Assembly: GCF_000321225.1 (NCBI RefSeq)
Contig: NW_004450404.1
Location: 1,031,848 to 1,095,847 of the forward strand
DNA length: 64,000 bases
Origin: Odobenus rosmarus divergens
Taxonomy: Eukaryota; Chordata; Mammalia; Carnivora; Odobenidae
Reading direction: 5' to 3'
Shown here: one piece after another, positions 34,632-44,545 of the stretch
Layout: every line of letters begins with the position of its first letter
Numbering within the stretch: position 1 is the first letter of the stretch
The notes under the pieces: generated by a model
Database searches by the model: none
Told to the model about the DNA's origin: nothing
The model's input: only the letters and a program-made list of their open reading frames with translations
Program-made: the position numbers and the translations under genes

Positions 34632-35955
34632 CCAGAAATAGACCCTCACATATGTGGTCAATTGATTTCTGACAAAGGTGCCAAGACCATTCAATGGGGA
34701 AAGGACAGTCTTTTCAACAAAAGCTCTGTGAAAAGTGGATGTCCACACGCAAAAGAATGATGCTGGGCCCTTACCTCACACCATATACAAAAATGAATTC
34801 AAAATGCATCAAAGCACCTGACCATAAGAGCTAAAACTCTAAAACTCTCTGAAGAAAATGTAGGAGAAATCTTCATGACATCAGATTTGGCAGTGGTTTC
34901 TTGGATAAGACAGCAAAAGCACAGGCATAAAAGTAAAAACAGATAAATTGGACTTCATCAAAAATAAAAACTTTGGTGTGTCAAAGCACACTATTAAGAG
35001 AGTGAAAAGACAACACAGAATTGGAGAAAATATTTGCAAATCGTATTATCTGGTAAAGGATTTAATACTCAGAACATATAAAGAACTCTTAAACTCAACA
35101 ACGACAAAAACACCCAAACAACCCAATTCAAAAATGGGCCAAAGGTTTAAGTAGATGTTTCTCTAAAAAAAGAACATTATGTCCAATAAACCCATGAAAG
35201 ATGCTCCCCATCACTAATCATTAAAGAAATGCAAATCAAAACCACAATGAGGTATCATTTCACACCCATTATCGCAACAAGAGAAAATAAGAAGTATTGG
35301 TGAGGACAGAGAGAAACTGGAATCCTTGTGCCCTGCTGGTAGGACGAAAAATGGTGCCGCCACTGGAGGAAACAGTGTGGCAGATCCTCAGGAAGAATCA
35401 CCATAGAATCACCATATGATCTAGTAATTCCACTCCCAGGTATATGTACCCAAAAGAACTGAAAGCATGGACTCGAAATTGTACTTGTACACCAATATCC
35501 AGAGCAGCATTATTTACAACAGTCAAAAGGTAGAAATACCTCAAATGTCTATCAACACTGAATGGGTAAACTAAATGTGGTCTATACACACAATGGCGTA
35601 TTATTCAATCTTAAAAAGGAATGAAATGCTGATACATACTATAACATGGAGGAACTTTGAAAACATGTTAAGTGAAAGAATCTAGAAACAAAAGGACAAA
35701 TATTGAATGATTCCACTTACATGAGGTACCTGGAATGGCAAATTCATAGAGACAGAAAGCAGAGAGAGTACCAGGGACTGGGGTGAAAGGGAATGGGGAG
35801 CTACTGTTTAACATGGACAGAGTTTCTATTTGAGATGATGAAAATATCCTAAAAATGGATAGTGGTGATGGTTACACAAAATTGGGAATATATTTAATGC
35901 CAGTGGTTCAATGGTTAAAATAGTAAGCTTTATGTTTTTATTTTACAGTAAAAAA
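34632..35955 (+). mobile_element. Old L1 (L1M-type) ORF2 3' part and 3'UTR, 5'-truncated
   Basis: About 1.3 kb follows the L1 ORF2 C-terminal coding region: 'tatgtggtcaattgatttct', 'gataaattggacttcatcaa', 'caaaaatgggccaaaggttt', 'aaagaaatgcaaatcaaaac', 'ctatacacacaatggcgtat'. The 3'UTR block 'gtaccagggactggggtgaa' and a poly(A) run end it near 35955. Many stops and frameshifts break the frame, so this is a dead copy. The reverse transcriptase part is absent. Confidence 0.88.
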
Positions 35956-36395
35956 AAAAACCTAAATAAACACATAAAGACAGAGATAAAATGGGAAAAA
36001 ATGAAACAAAACAAAACAAAAAACAGCCAGGCACATTACCTTCCAAGGATGTAACCAGAACAACATGAAGACAAATGATGATAAGAAATATCTTGAACAT
36101 CAGTAAAAGTTCTTCAGGTCTGCCAACATGGCCACACTGCCTGCCAGAGAAAAACATCCTGGAATAAAATAAGGGGAAAACATATCATCATAGCATGCCA
36201 TAATCACAACACAGCAATACCCAAGAGGCAGTTACTTAACCAAGGCAACCTGCAATCCTGCATCCTTTAAATTACTCTGGTTCCAGAGAACTGGCAATGC
36301 CAGATGGGGCACTGGCTACAAAAAGCAAAACCTCTGTTTATTATGGGAGGACCACCCGGTAGGGTAACATATTACATTAAAAATTATTTAAAAAA
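35956..36395. other. Unassigned DNA
   Basis: An (AAAAC)n run at 36004-36024. A 75-codon minus frame (35930-36157) has no domain. No other structure. Confidence 0.4.
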
Positions 36396-36715
36396 AAAAA
36401 AACCCACAGAAACAGACTTACAAATACATAGAACAAACTAGTGGTTGCCGGAGGAAACAGGCAAAATAGGTGAAGGGGATTAAGAGGGACAAAATTCCAG
36501 TTATAAAATAAATAAGTCACAGGGATGAAAAGTACAGCATAAAAAATACAGTAATATTGTAATAAATTTGTATGACGTCCAAGGGTAACTACGCTTATCC
36601 TGGTGAGCATTTCATAATGTGCAGATTTGTCGAATTTCTTTGTTGTACACCTGAAACTAATGTAATATTGTATGTCAACTCTACTTCACTCAAAATTAAA
36701 TTTTTAAAAAAATTT
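36396..36715 (+). mobile_element. L1MA/L1MB-like 3' end
   Basis: 'gaaacagacttacaaataca', 'actagtggttgccggaggaa', 'ggtgagcatttcataatgtg' and 'tgtacacctgaaactaatgt' are the standard L1 3'UTR order. It ends in an A/T-rich tail near 36715. It is separate from the L1 at 34632. Confidence 0.82.
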
Positions 36716-37035
36716 TTAAAAACGTGGTCCCTGTGAATTTATGGAAAACATCAATGCATGCAAAATAGAGAAGTTAAAAACACAAAGCGCTGCATATATA
36801 ATTATTACTACGATATAAATGCTAGTTAAAAACTATGCTAAGAATCAGAAGGGGTTGGAGAATCCTATAAATAATTCTACTCTTGTTTATGTCTTATACT
36901 GTAAAAGGATTTCCTCTTTATTACATACAAGTCCATTATCACTGCTTGCATCTTTAGTGGTCAGGAGGACAGAGTCAACATTTGTTAAAAGCACGGTTAG
37001 TATCAAAACTGAATTTAAAAGCCTCATTTACCATT
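36716..37035. other. Unassigned DNA
   Basis: No recognised repeat or gene. Confidence 0.35.
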
Positions 37036-37075
37036 CATGCATTCATTCATTCAACAAATATTTATTGAGGGGCAA
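37036..37075 (-). mobile_element. Short L2 3' tail
   Basis: ATTCATTCATTCAACAAATA followed by TTTATTGAG is the reverse complement of the L2 end. Only about 40 bp is present before a different, GC-rich segment begins. Confidence 0.55.
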
Positions 37076-37094
37076 TAAAAAAATGTATTGAGGG

Positions 37095-37475
37095 GGTAGC
37101 CTGGCACACAGAGAGAATGGCAAATCCTGAGACTGTGTCAGTTCCTCTAACGGTGGAGGAGTTGGCCAACAGAACCCCATGCCAGGCAGTCAGCACCAGC
37201 AGCGGAGGCTGGCATGGGATGCCGAGGGAGGAAGAAGCCAGCCAGGAAGTCACAATCTGCCCATGGGCTCAGGCACAAGCATGGGGAAGTGAGAGCCCAC
37301 TGAGCAGGCTCCCCATACACAGCCCCAGGGCGAGCGACCAGGGCAGACCAGGCTGTATGCTCTCAGCTGCCAGAAGTCCTGACCACGGAGCACCCACGAC
37401 CCCAGCCACCACCGCAGCTTCTGCCAGCCTCAGAACGATAGAGTGCGCATGCGCGGTGGCGAAGACTAAAGAGCA
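37095..37475. other. GC-rich segment with CpGs and an NRF1-type motif
   Basis: This stretch is richer in GC and CpG than its surroundings and is crossed by long frames on both strands (152 codons plus, 150 codons minus), partly a result of base composition. The motif TGCGCATGCGCG lies at 37444-37455. I recognise no protein domain or repeat family. Confidence 0.45.
37444..37455. promoter_or_regulatory. Perfect NRF1-type site
   Basis: TGCGCATGCGCG fits the NRF1 consensus YGCGCAYGCGCR at every position. NRF1 binds such sites in CpG-rich promoters. Here there is no TATA box, no initiator and no gene start that I can tie to it, so function is only possible. Confidence 0.45.
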
Positions 37476-37477
37476 GG

Positions 37478-37600
37478 AGTTGCAAGGTTCTGGCTCTGCC
37501 CTGCAGTGTCTGAATGACTTTGGACAAGTTCTTTCCAATGGCCAGGATTCCAACCCGACAGCGTTGCTGTGGTGAGTAAGCCCTGTGAAGCCACTATAAA
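37478..37600 (+). mobile_element. MIR fragment
   Basis: 'aaggttctggctctgccctg', 'tgactttggacaagttcttt' and 'gcgttgctgtggtgagtaag' follow MIR order. The apparent GTGAGT splice donor near 37572 is part of it. Confidence 0.55.
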
Positions 37601-37604
37601 CGCT

Positions 37605-37735
37605 AGCTCTACTCTTCACTCGTTGGGTCGACAGATACCTATTCTGCACCCGGCATGTGCAGGGTAAAACAGTGCAGGGATTACGGGGACGAGGGCACGT
37701 AAAGATGGGGATAAAACACAATTGCTCAGCCCCAA
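37605..37735 (-). mobile_element. L2 3'-end remnant
   Basis: Diverged reverse L2: 'acagatacctattctgcacc', 'cggcatgtgcagggtaaaac' and 'cagggattacggggacgagg'. Confidence 0.45.
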
Positions 37736-37919
37736 GGAAAAGCTGGCAATCTTTAAGGACCCTGTAACTTAAAAGCCATCACCAGTACCAGGGAGGGAAT
37801 TCTTTCCTTGGACGTGCCATGATAATGTCTTAGACAGGAGGTGAGTCCTTCTCCTTCCAAAGAGGGCTTACATTTTTTAAATCAATAAACTGTATCATAT
37901 ATTAATAATACACTATGTT

Positions 37920-38134
37920 GGGGCGCCTGGGTGGCTCAGTCGTTAGGCGTCTGCCTTCAGCTCGGGTCATGATCCCGGGGTCCTGGGATCGAGCCCCGCA
38001 TCGGGCTCCCTGCTCGGCGGGAAGCCTGCTTCTCCCTCTCCCACTCCTCCTGGTTGTGTTCCCTCTCTCGCTGTCTCTCCCTGTGTGTCAAATAAATAAA
38101 ATCTTCAAAAAAAATTTACTCTTTAAAAAAATAA
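37920..38134 (+). mobile_element. Can-SINE, CGTTAAG subtype
   Basis: TCGTTAGGCG, GGCGGGAAGCC and CCCACTCCTCCTGGTTGTG mark the younger subtype. Perfect 17-bp duplication taataatacactatgtt at 37903-37919 and 38135-38151. The A-rich tail is expanded to TTCAAAAAAAATTTACTCTTTAAAA. Confidence 0.96.
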
Positions 38135-38294
38135 TAATAATACACTATGTTAACAAGTTGTCAAATGCCTCTGGTTTGGCTCTCCTCTTCAGCACTTTTA
38201 TCCTCTCTCTGTTCATAATGGCATGTTACTGACCCTCCCAAATGAGTCCCTCAAACCACAATGCAAAGATGTAGCAATGTCTCTCTGGAGGAAA

Positions 38295-38640
38295 ATGTAA
38301 GCGTCTGCTACAGCTACACACAACAATATTGATGAATCTCAGAGACATAAAGTGAGCTAAAGGAGCCAGATGTGAAAGAATGCATATTGTACAGAATTCC
38401 ATTCATGGGAGGTACAAAAGCAGGCAAAACCAATTGATGGAGCAAGGAGTAGGGAGAGTGGTTATCCTTGGATAGGGGGTGCGGGTATAATAATTAGAAG
38501 TGGGCACAAAGGGGTTTCTGAGGTACAGGTAACATTCTGCATGCTGGTCACATGGGTGTGTTCAGTTCCTGAAACTCACCAAATTGTACACTTAGGCATA
38601 TGTCACAAAAAGTTTCATTTAAAAGTTTAAAAACCAATCT
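38295..38640 (+). mobile_element. Old L1M-type 3' end
   Basis: 'gatgaatctcagagacataa', 'aattccattcatgggaggta', 'gagtggttatccttggatag', 'cctgaaactcaccaaattgt' are in the L1 3'UTR order. The 5' part is missing. Confidence 0.75.
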
Positions 38641-38718
38641 ATTTTTTATTTCTGAACTCAGTTCCCCCTCCAAAAGCACTGTTTTTTTTTTTAAATCTAT
38701 ATTTAGTGAAACAAACCT

Positions 38719-38750
38719 CTACCAAAACAAACAAACAAACAAACAAAAAA
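38719..38750. repeat. (AAAC)n microsatellite
   Basis: About seven AAAC units followed by a run of A. Confidence 0.9.
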
Positions 38751-38879
38751 ACCCCAAAAACTCTCCTATACAAATGCCTTGACTCAACTCTACCTGGAAT
38801 TTGTAGAACTGACTTAGAAGACTGACTGTGCAAGTACCTAATTTTAGTTCTGGAAAGAGTATCAGAGCAGTTTATTTTT

Positions 38880-39030
38880 GGAAAGGAACTCGGAATTCAC
38901 CTAGCCTCAAACCCCCATTCTACACATGAAGGAAGAGGTCCAACATGTTCTAGGAGATGGGTCAAGGTCATTTGGCTGTTTGGTAGGACTCTTTCTACCA
39001 GGCCACAGTGCTGGCCTCCTGAGAATGTGC
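38880..39030 (-). mobile_element. MIR/MIR3-like fragment
   Basis: 'aattcacctagcctcaaacc', 'cattctacacatgaaggaag' and 'gtcaaggtcatttggctgtt' resemble a reversed MIR3/MIR. Ends are vague. Confidence 0.5.
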
Positions 39031-39431
39031 CTCCTTGGAAGTAAACGTCTGAGTCCATCAGGTGAAATGAATCAACAAATGCAAAATGCTATTATATAAT
39101 TTCAAAATTTCTGCAAGCTCATTCTTGAGCTTTGCCAAATCCTAGGGCAGGACATCCTGAGTGGTATAAGATATGGTCAAAGTTAAATTAGTCACAGTAC
39201 ACAGTGACTGGTTATTATGTGCCATAACGTGGGCCTCTGATCAAAATAAACCACACCTTTTCACTGAAGAGAGCTTGTACTCAACTCCCAAATGACAGCA
39301 GGAAAGGTCAGAATGAAGGGTGATGCCAGCAATCATCTTGGAAAGAGAGTATGGATCAAGAAGGACTTACTACAGACCAGCTACCACTGAAAAGACTGCT
39401 TTCGGTTATCAAGCCTGAAATATCTTTCCTC
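39031..39431. other. Unassigned DNA
   Basis: No recognised repeat or gene between the MIR-like fragment and the next SINE. Confidence 0.35.
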
Positions 39432-39446
39432 AAGACTGAATATACA

Positions 39447-39643
39447 GGGCGCCTAGGTGGCTCAGTCGTTAAGCGTCTGCCTTCGGCTCAGGTCATGATC
39501 CCAGGGTCCTGGGATAGAGCCCCACATCGGGCTCCCTGCTCGGCAGGAAGCCTGCTTCTCCCTCTCCCACTCCCCCTGCTTGTGTTCCCTCTCTCGCTGT
39601 GTCTCTCTGTCAAATAAATAAATAAAATCTTTAAAAAAAAAAA
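39447..39643 (+). mobile_element. Can-SINE, CGTTAAGCG subtype
   Basis: Near-consensus copy of the younger subtype (GGCAGGAAGCC, CCCACTCCCCCTGCTTGTG). Duplications aagactgaatataca / aagacaatatata lie at 39432-39446 and 39644-39656. Frames in it on either strand are SINE translations. Confidence 0.96.
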
Positions 39644-39656
39644 AAGACAATATATA

Positions 39657-40829
39657 TTTCCTAATAGGAGAAATTTTATGGTATTTAAAATAATGCAGCT
39701 CTTAGTGCCTTCTGTATAAGCTGGAGGACATCCTGCTAAGCCATAAAGTCCTAGGATCACTAATCAAAGAGGGAAATCTGTGGATTTTGTTGAAAGCCTT
39801 ATTCATTATACATGAAAGTCATTTCTATCTTTTTGAGCTGGAACTTTTCTTCACCTTCCAGGGTAACTTGGGTTAGCTCAATGCTCTCCAGGTCATCAAG
39901 AAAGAAGATTTAAACAGCCACTGATTCTTAGCAAATTTTCAAGGTGCTGAGGGTGGCTCATAAGATCACATCAATTACAAAGAAACTATCTGCTAGCATT
40001 TAAACAGTTAAAACCTAGACCTTGACGCTACACAATCACTCATAGAGGATTTTCCAAGCTTCATCATGGTCCTGGGCCCCCTTTTATGGTTGTGGACTCT
40101 GATGTAAATGGCAACCCCTGGGGTTGTACGGTACACAAGCGACATGACTGTAAGCCATGGCCCTGTCTGTAACCCTCCAAGAAACTGTTCTAGATCTCTT
40201 CCATTTCTTTAAATATACTATCACTTATCATATTTTTAAAGACACATTTGTCATCGGTGCAACCTTGAATAGCAATAAATGATAAATTTATCTTTATCTA
40301 AATATAGAATAAAGAATAAGACTTAAAAGTGGGGGGGGCAATAGCTTGATACCACTTTAGGGCAGGTCTGGGTAAGGGTTATTCTCTATTACCTCTGATT
40401 AACTGGCATATTTCGATTATACCGTGGCGGCTGTGATATATGCAATGATCAATATTTTTGACCGAAGTAACAAGAGGTGTGGTAATTGTTCCCTAAGTCT
40501 CCTAGAAAACTTTATGCCTTTGAGATATTTACATTGAGTCATAAGTGTTGGTTAACCAGACTTGCACAAGGGGAAATTTAAAAGGGAGGCACTGAAGAGG
40601 TTCTCAGTGCAAATAAAGCACTTGACTTGGATCATCCAACTGTCAAAGAAGTCAGAGAATCTCAGGGTTGCTTTTTTTTTTCCCCCCTAGAGTCTCTGGT
40701 CATGTGTTTACTCTAAAAAAGGAATCCAGAAACTGTTAGTAAAAGCATAGTTAAATTTTATTTGAACTCTACTAAAAGACCCTGATATAGCAAATACCTC
40801 AGGAAAAAAATTTCTTCAGTGTTCCAAGA
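39657..40829. other. Unassigned DNA
   Basis: No recognised repeat or gene. An eight-G run is at 40332-40339. Confidence 0.4.
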
Positions 40830-41137
40830 ATATGTTGGGTTCAGTTATAATTAGACCAAACCTTCTGCTGAAGACAATCAAAAATTACAAATGACATATT
40901 AAGAGCATTTTCTTAAATATATCAAAAAGCTGACAAGATAGAAAAGGATCACCATGCCAAAGGTGAAGTGAGAGCAGGAACTCAGGGAGGAAATATAAAC
41001 CAAGGAACCACTTATGCCTGAGGTTATGGGCCTAATGAAGTAAACCTGAGCTCCAGATATGAAATACAAAAGAAAAGTTCAGAGACATGGAGAAAAAAAA
41101 ATACAAGGTCTAACATATATTTCAAATTCAAAAAGGA

Positions 41138-41333
41138 GGGGCACCTGGGTGGCTCAGTCGGTTAAGCATCTGCCTTTGGCTCAGGTCATGATCCCAGCGT
41201 CCTGGGATCGAGCCCCGCATCGGGCTCCCTGCTCAGCGGGAAGCCTGCTTCTCCCTCTCCCTCTGCCTGCCTCTCTGCCTACTTGTGCTCTCTTATCTCT
41301 CTGTCAAATAAATAAAATCTTAGAAAAAAAAAA
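41138..41333 (+). mobile_element. Can-SINE, left part of a composite insertion
   Basis: Full copy, head GGGGCACCTGGGTGGCTCAG to AATAAAATCTTAGA8. There is no target duplication directly after its tail. The left flank ttcaaaaagga (41127-41137 region) is matched only beyond the next SINE, at 41489-41499. Confidence 0.95.
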
Positions 41334-41360
41334 TCTGGCCTGTACTCTTTAAAAATGTCA

Positions 41361-41486
41361 GAGGGTCCTGGGATTGAGTCCTGCATCAGGCTCCCTGCTC
41401 AGTGAGGAGCCTGCTTCTCCCTCTGCCTGCCGCTCCCCCTGCTTGCTCTCTTGCTGACAAATAAATAAATAAAATCTTTAAAAATT
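41361..41486 (+). mobile_element. 5'-truncated Can-SINE, right part of a composite insertion
   Basis: It starts inside the SINE at GGGTCCTGGGATTGAGTCC and runs to AATAAAATCTTTAAAAA. The A- and B-box head is missing. It lies 27 bp after the preceding SINE. Confidence 0.93.
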
Positions 41487-41952
41487 TTTTCAAAAAGGAA
41501 AAAAGAGTCAAGGTTTGAAATTATAATGACTGAATGGCCCCAAACTGGTGAAAACCATCTATCCACAGATTCAAGAAACCTAAAGAATCTGTACAATAAA
41601 TAAAAGGAAATCTATACCTAGACACAAAATAGTGAAATTGAAGAAAACCAAAGATAAAGAGAAAAACTTCCAAGTAGCCAGAGAAAACCAGACAGTTTAC
41701 CTTCAAAGGAGCATGTGATAGACTGACAGCTATCTTCTCAGAAGCAACAGTGGAAGCCAGAAGACAGACAAAAAAAACTGATATTGTTCACTACCTGCAA
41801 ATCCTCCCTGAAGCAAATCCTGAAAGATGTACTCAGGCAGAAGATGTAAGATCTGAGATGCAACAAGGAATGAAGAACAAAGAAAGTGGTTACATGTGAC
41901 CAAGCCCATTCCTAACATTTGTGATACACAGGTTAAGAGTTTAAAAGGAGGT

Positions 41953-42076
41953 CCAGGGGTGCCTGGCTGGCTCAGCCTGTAGGGCATGTGACTCTTGATC
42001 TTGAGGTTGTAAGTTCAAGCTCCATTTTGGGCATAGAACTTACTTTAAAAAATGTTTTTAAATAAAAATAAATAAA
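41953..42076 (+). mobile_element. Short old Can-SINE subtype
   Basis: About 124 bp: GGTGCCTGGCTGGCTCAGCC, ATGTGACTCTTGATCTTGAGG, TTGTAAGTTCAAGC, then an A-rich tail with no long CT block. Duplications ttaaaaggaggt / ttaaaggaggt at 41941-41952 and 42077-42087. It sits inside the old L1. Confidence 0.92.
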
Positions 42077-42087
42077 TTAAAGGAGGT

Positions 42088-42547
42088 ACAATTTGCCCTT
42101 ATTCTTCCACTGAGGTTCCATCTCAAAATACAAGAGGTGTTGTACACATGTATGTGGACAGCCCAGCCTGTACATCCAAACCCCCCTCGCTCCCTGCAAG
42201 CAGCTACCCCTTGGTCATCCCTTAGGTCTAAAGGTAGGGACACCTGCAGCATGACTTGCCCGGGGGGGAGAGGCCCGCTCAGGTCCTGGAAATAGGCACA
42301 CAATGACTGGACAGGGAATTCCGGGGTCCCAGGGTCCCATAGCAAGATTTAGGAGCAAGGGTTGGGGGGCAGAGTGAAGCAGGTTCCAGGTGGGTATCAT
42401 TTCTTTGTGTCACAAACTTCTCACCCTTAGAGAGGGGTATGACTAGGGAAGGGTCAGAGAGGGGACCTCTAAAGCATGAGACATAGGCCAGAGGCCCCAA
42501 CTGCCTAGAGCTAAGGGTGGTACTATATACTGGTAAATCCAAACGAA
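42088..42547. other. Unexplained GC-rich block inside the old L1
   Basis: 460 bp much richer in GC than the flanking L1, with no L1 similarity I can see. The minus strand carries overlapping frames of 61-95 codons with no domain recognised. It ends where a poly(T) begins (42549), the tail of an antisense L1. Confidence 0.45.
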
Positions 42548-42896
42548 TTTTTTTTTAGTTATCTCATTTTATGTAAATGCAATTAATTAACATATAGTAT
42601 ATCATTAGTGTCAGATGTAGAGTTCAGTTATTCATCAGTTGCATATATAACACCCAGTGCCTTCCTTAATGCCCATCACCCAGTGACCCCATCCCCCCAC
42701 CCACCTCCCCTCCAGCAACCCTCAGTTTTTTCCTATGATTAAGAGTCTCTCATGGTGTGTCTCCCTCTCTGATTTCATCTTGTTTTATTTTTTCCTCCCT
42801 TCCCTTATGATCCTCTGTTTTGTTTCTTAAATTCCACGTGAGTGAGATAATATAATTATCTTTCCCTGACTTAATTCACTTAGTGTAACAAATGAA
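42548..42896 (-). mobile_element. Carnivore L1 3' end, antisense, 5'-truncated
   Basis: Reverse complement of the L1 3'UTR: poly(T), TTCATCAGTTGCATATATAAC, ACACCCAGTGCCTTCCTTAA, TGCCCATCACCCAGTGACCCC, GATTAAGAGTCTCTCATGG, TGTTTCTTAAATTCCACGTG. No protein-coding part. It interrupts the plus-strand old L1; clear target duplications were not found. Confidence 0.9.
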
Positions 42897-43002
42897 TGTT
42901 GACTATATAAAACATTAACAATAATATCTTGCAGGGATAAGTCAAACATGATAGCATAAAAATGACAACTGTATTATTTACATATACATTATATAATATA
43001 GA

Positions 43003-43021
43003 CTATATATATATATATATA
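43003..43021. repeat. (TA)n microsatellite
   Basis: About nine TA units within the old L1 spacer. Confidence 0.85.
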
Positions 43022-43992
43022 TCTCAATTAGGAGATGAAAAAATGAAATTAAGAAATTAAAGTCTTCCAAGGTCCTTATATTATATTAAATGAGGCTAAA
43101 GGTATGGATTATCTTTAGACATTGAAAAATTGGGTAGACATTGTGATTTTTATAGTAGCTATTAAAAAATAGAAGTGCGGTATATAACTTCCTAACAAGT
43201 GGATGGGGGGATGTTTAGAATATTCAGATAATTTGAAAGAAGCCTCCAAAAGGGAGCAAAAGAAACAAAAAATGATTAGGAAAAATAGAATGGTAAATGT
43301 AAACACGCACATGAATCAATGATTCATTACATATAAATGGACTAAATGATTCAATGAAAAAGCAATGATCATCAGACTGAAAAAAAACCACCAAAATTCA
43401 AACATGGTATTTATAAGGACACAACTAGAACATAATGATACAACAAGTTTGAAAATAAAAGGATGGGAAGATATGTAATGCCAATACTAATCAAAAGAAA
43501 ATATGTTTATACTAATATCAGACAAATTATACTGTAAAGCAAAAAGCATTACCTATAAATAAAATGGTTCATTCATAAAAGGTTAGATTCAATAAGAAGA
43601 TGACAAATTAACATCTCTATCATCAACTGGTAAAATTCAAATAAGAAAGTCACTAAGAATGTAGAATATTTGAATGACACATTTAACCAACCTGACTTAA
43701 AGACCATCTATAAACCCTCCACTCCACTTGGGAGTAGTTACGAAAACTGAGCCATACAAGAAGTCTCAAAAATGTTTTACAGAACTGGAGAAGGATAAAG
43801 GAGCATCTTCTCTGACCGCAAGAAAATTAAACCATAATAAAAAGGTAAATTGTTATTTAACAAACTTACAGGTCAAAGAAGAATTCATTTACATATATTA
43901 GAAAGTGTTTGACTGGATCAATAATAAAAAAGACTGTATTTCAAAGCATGTAGGATAGAACTAAAGATCTTTAGAGTGAAATTTACATTTTA

Positions 43993-44189
43993 CTTATTTA
44001 TTTTTAAGGTTTTACTTATTTGACAGAGAGAGACACAGCAAGAGAGGAAACACAAGCAAGGGGAGTGGGAGAGGGAGAAGCAGGCTCCCCGCGGAGCAGG
44101 GAGCCAGATGCGGGGCTCGATCCCAGGACCCTGGGATCATGACCTGAGCCGAAGGCAGACGCTTAATGACTGAGCCACCCAGGCGCCCC
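43993..44189 (-). mobile_element. Can-SINE, reverse, TCATTAAGC subtype
   Basis: Full reverse copy with head at 44189. Its A-box region reads GCTTAATGACTGAGCC, the one-base-shorter form. Perfect 16-bp duplication tgaaatttacatttta at 43977-43992 and 44190-44205. It splits the old L1 ORF2. Confidence 0.97.
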
Positions 44190-44220
44190 TGAAATTTACA
44201 TTTTAAATGTACGTATTAGA

Positions 44221-44323
44221 GGGGCGCCTGCTGATTCAGCCAGTAGAGCATGCAACTCTTGATCTTGGGAGTTGTAGGTTCCAGCCCCACATTGCATGTA
44301 GAGGTTAAAAAGAAAATCTTTTA
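44221..44323 (+). mobile_element. Short old Can-SINE subtype
   Basis: About 103 bp: GGGGCGCCTGCTGATTCAGC, CATGCAACTCTTGATCTTGG, GAGTTGTAGGTTCCAGCC, tail AAAAAGAAAATCTTTTA. It abuts the next SINE. Confidence 0.88.
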
Positions 44324-44545
44324 GGAGTGCCTGGGTGGCTCCGTCGGTTAAGCATCAGACCCTTGATTTCAGTTCTGGTCATGATCTCAGGGTCATACAA
44401 TGGCGCCCCACATCGGGCTCCACGCTTAGCAGGGAGTGTGCTTGAGATTCTCTCCCTCTGTCTCTGCTCCTACCTACCCCACCCCACTCCCATTCACTCT
44501 CTCTCTCTCTCTCTCTCTCTCAAGATAAAATCTTTAAAAAAATAA
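44324..44545 (+). mobile_element. Can-SINE, older subtype with long (CT)n
   Basis: GGAGTGCCTGGGTGGCTCCG head, ACCCTTGATTTCAGTTCTGG, GAGATTCTCTCCC and a (CT)n at 44499-44520. It is directly joined to the tail of the preceding SINE. Confidence 0.93.

Noticed and set aside
34948..35154. 68-codon frame as a gene
   Set aside because: It is a leftover stretch of L1 ORF2, with stops on both sides and no reverse transcriptase core.
37570..37578. GTGAGTAAG as a splice donor
   Set aside because: It falls in MIR sequence (normally GTTGTTGTGAGGATTAAATGAG), and no matching acceptor or frame supports an exon.
37117..37721. Longest overlapping frames (152 codons plus, 150 codons minus) as a gene
   Set aside because: The right part is MIR and L2, both strands are open together as GC-rich DNA often is, and no domain, signal peptide or conserved motif is visible. 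The apparent GTGAGT donor is MIR sequence.
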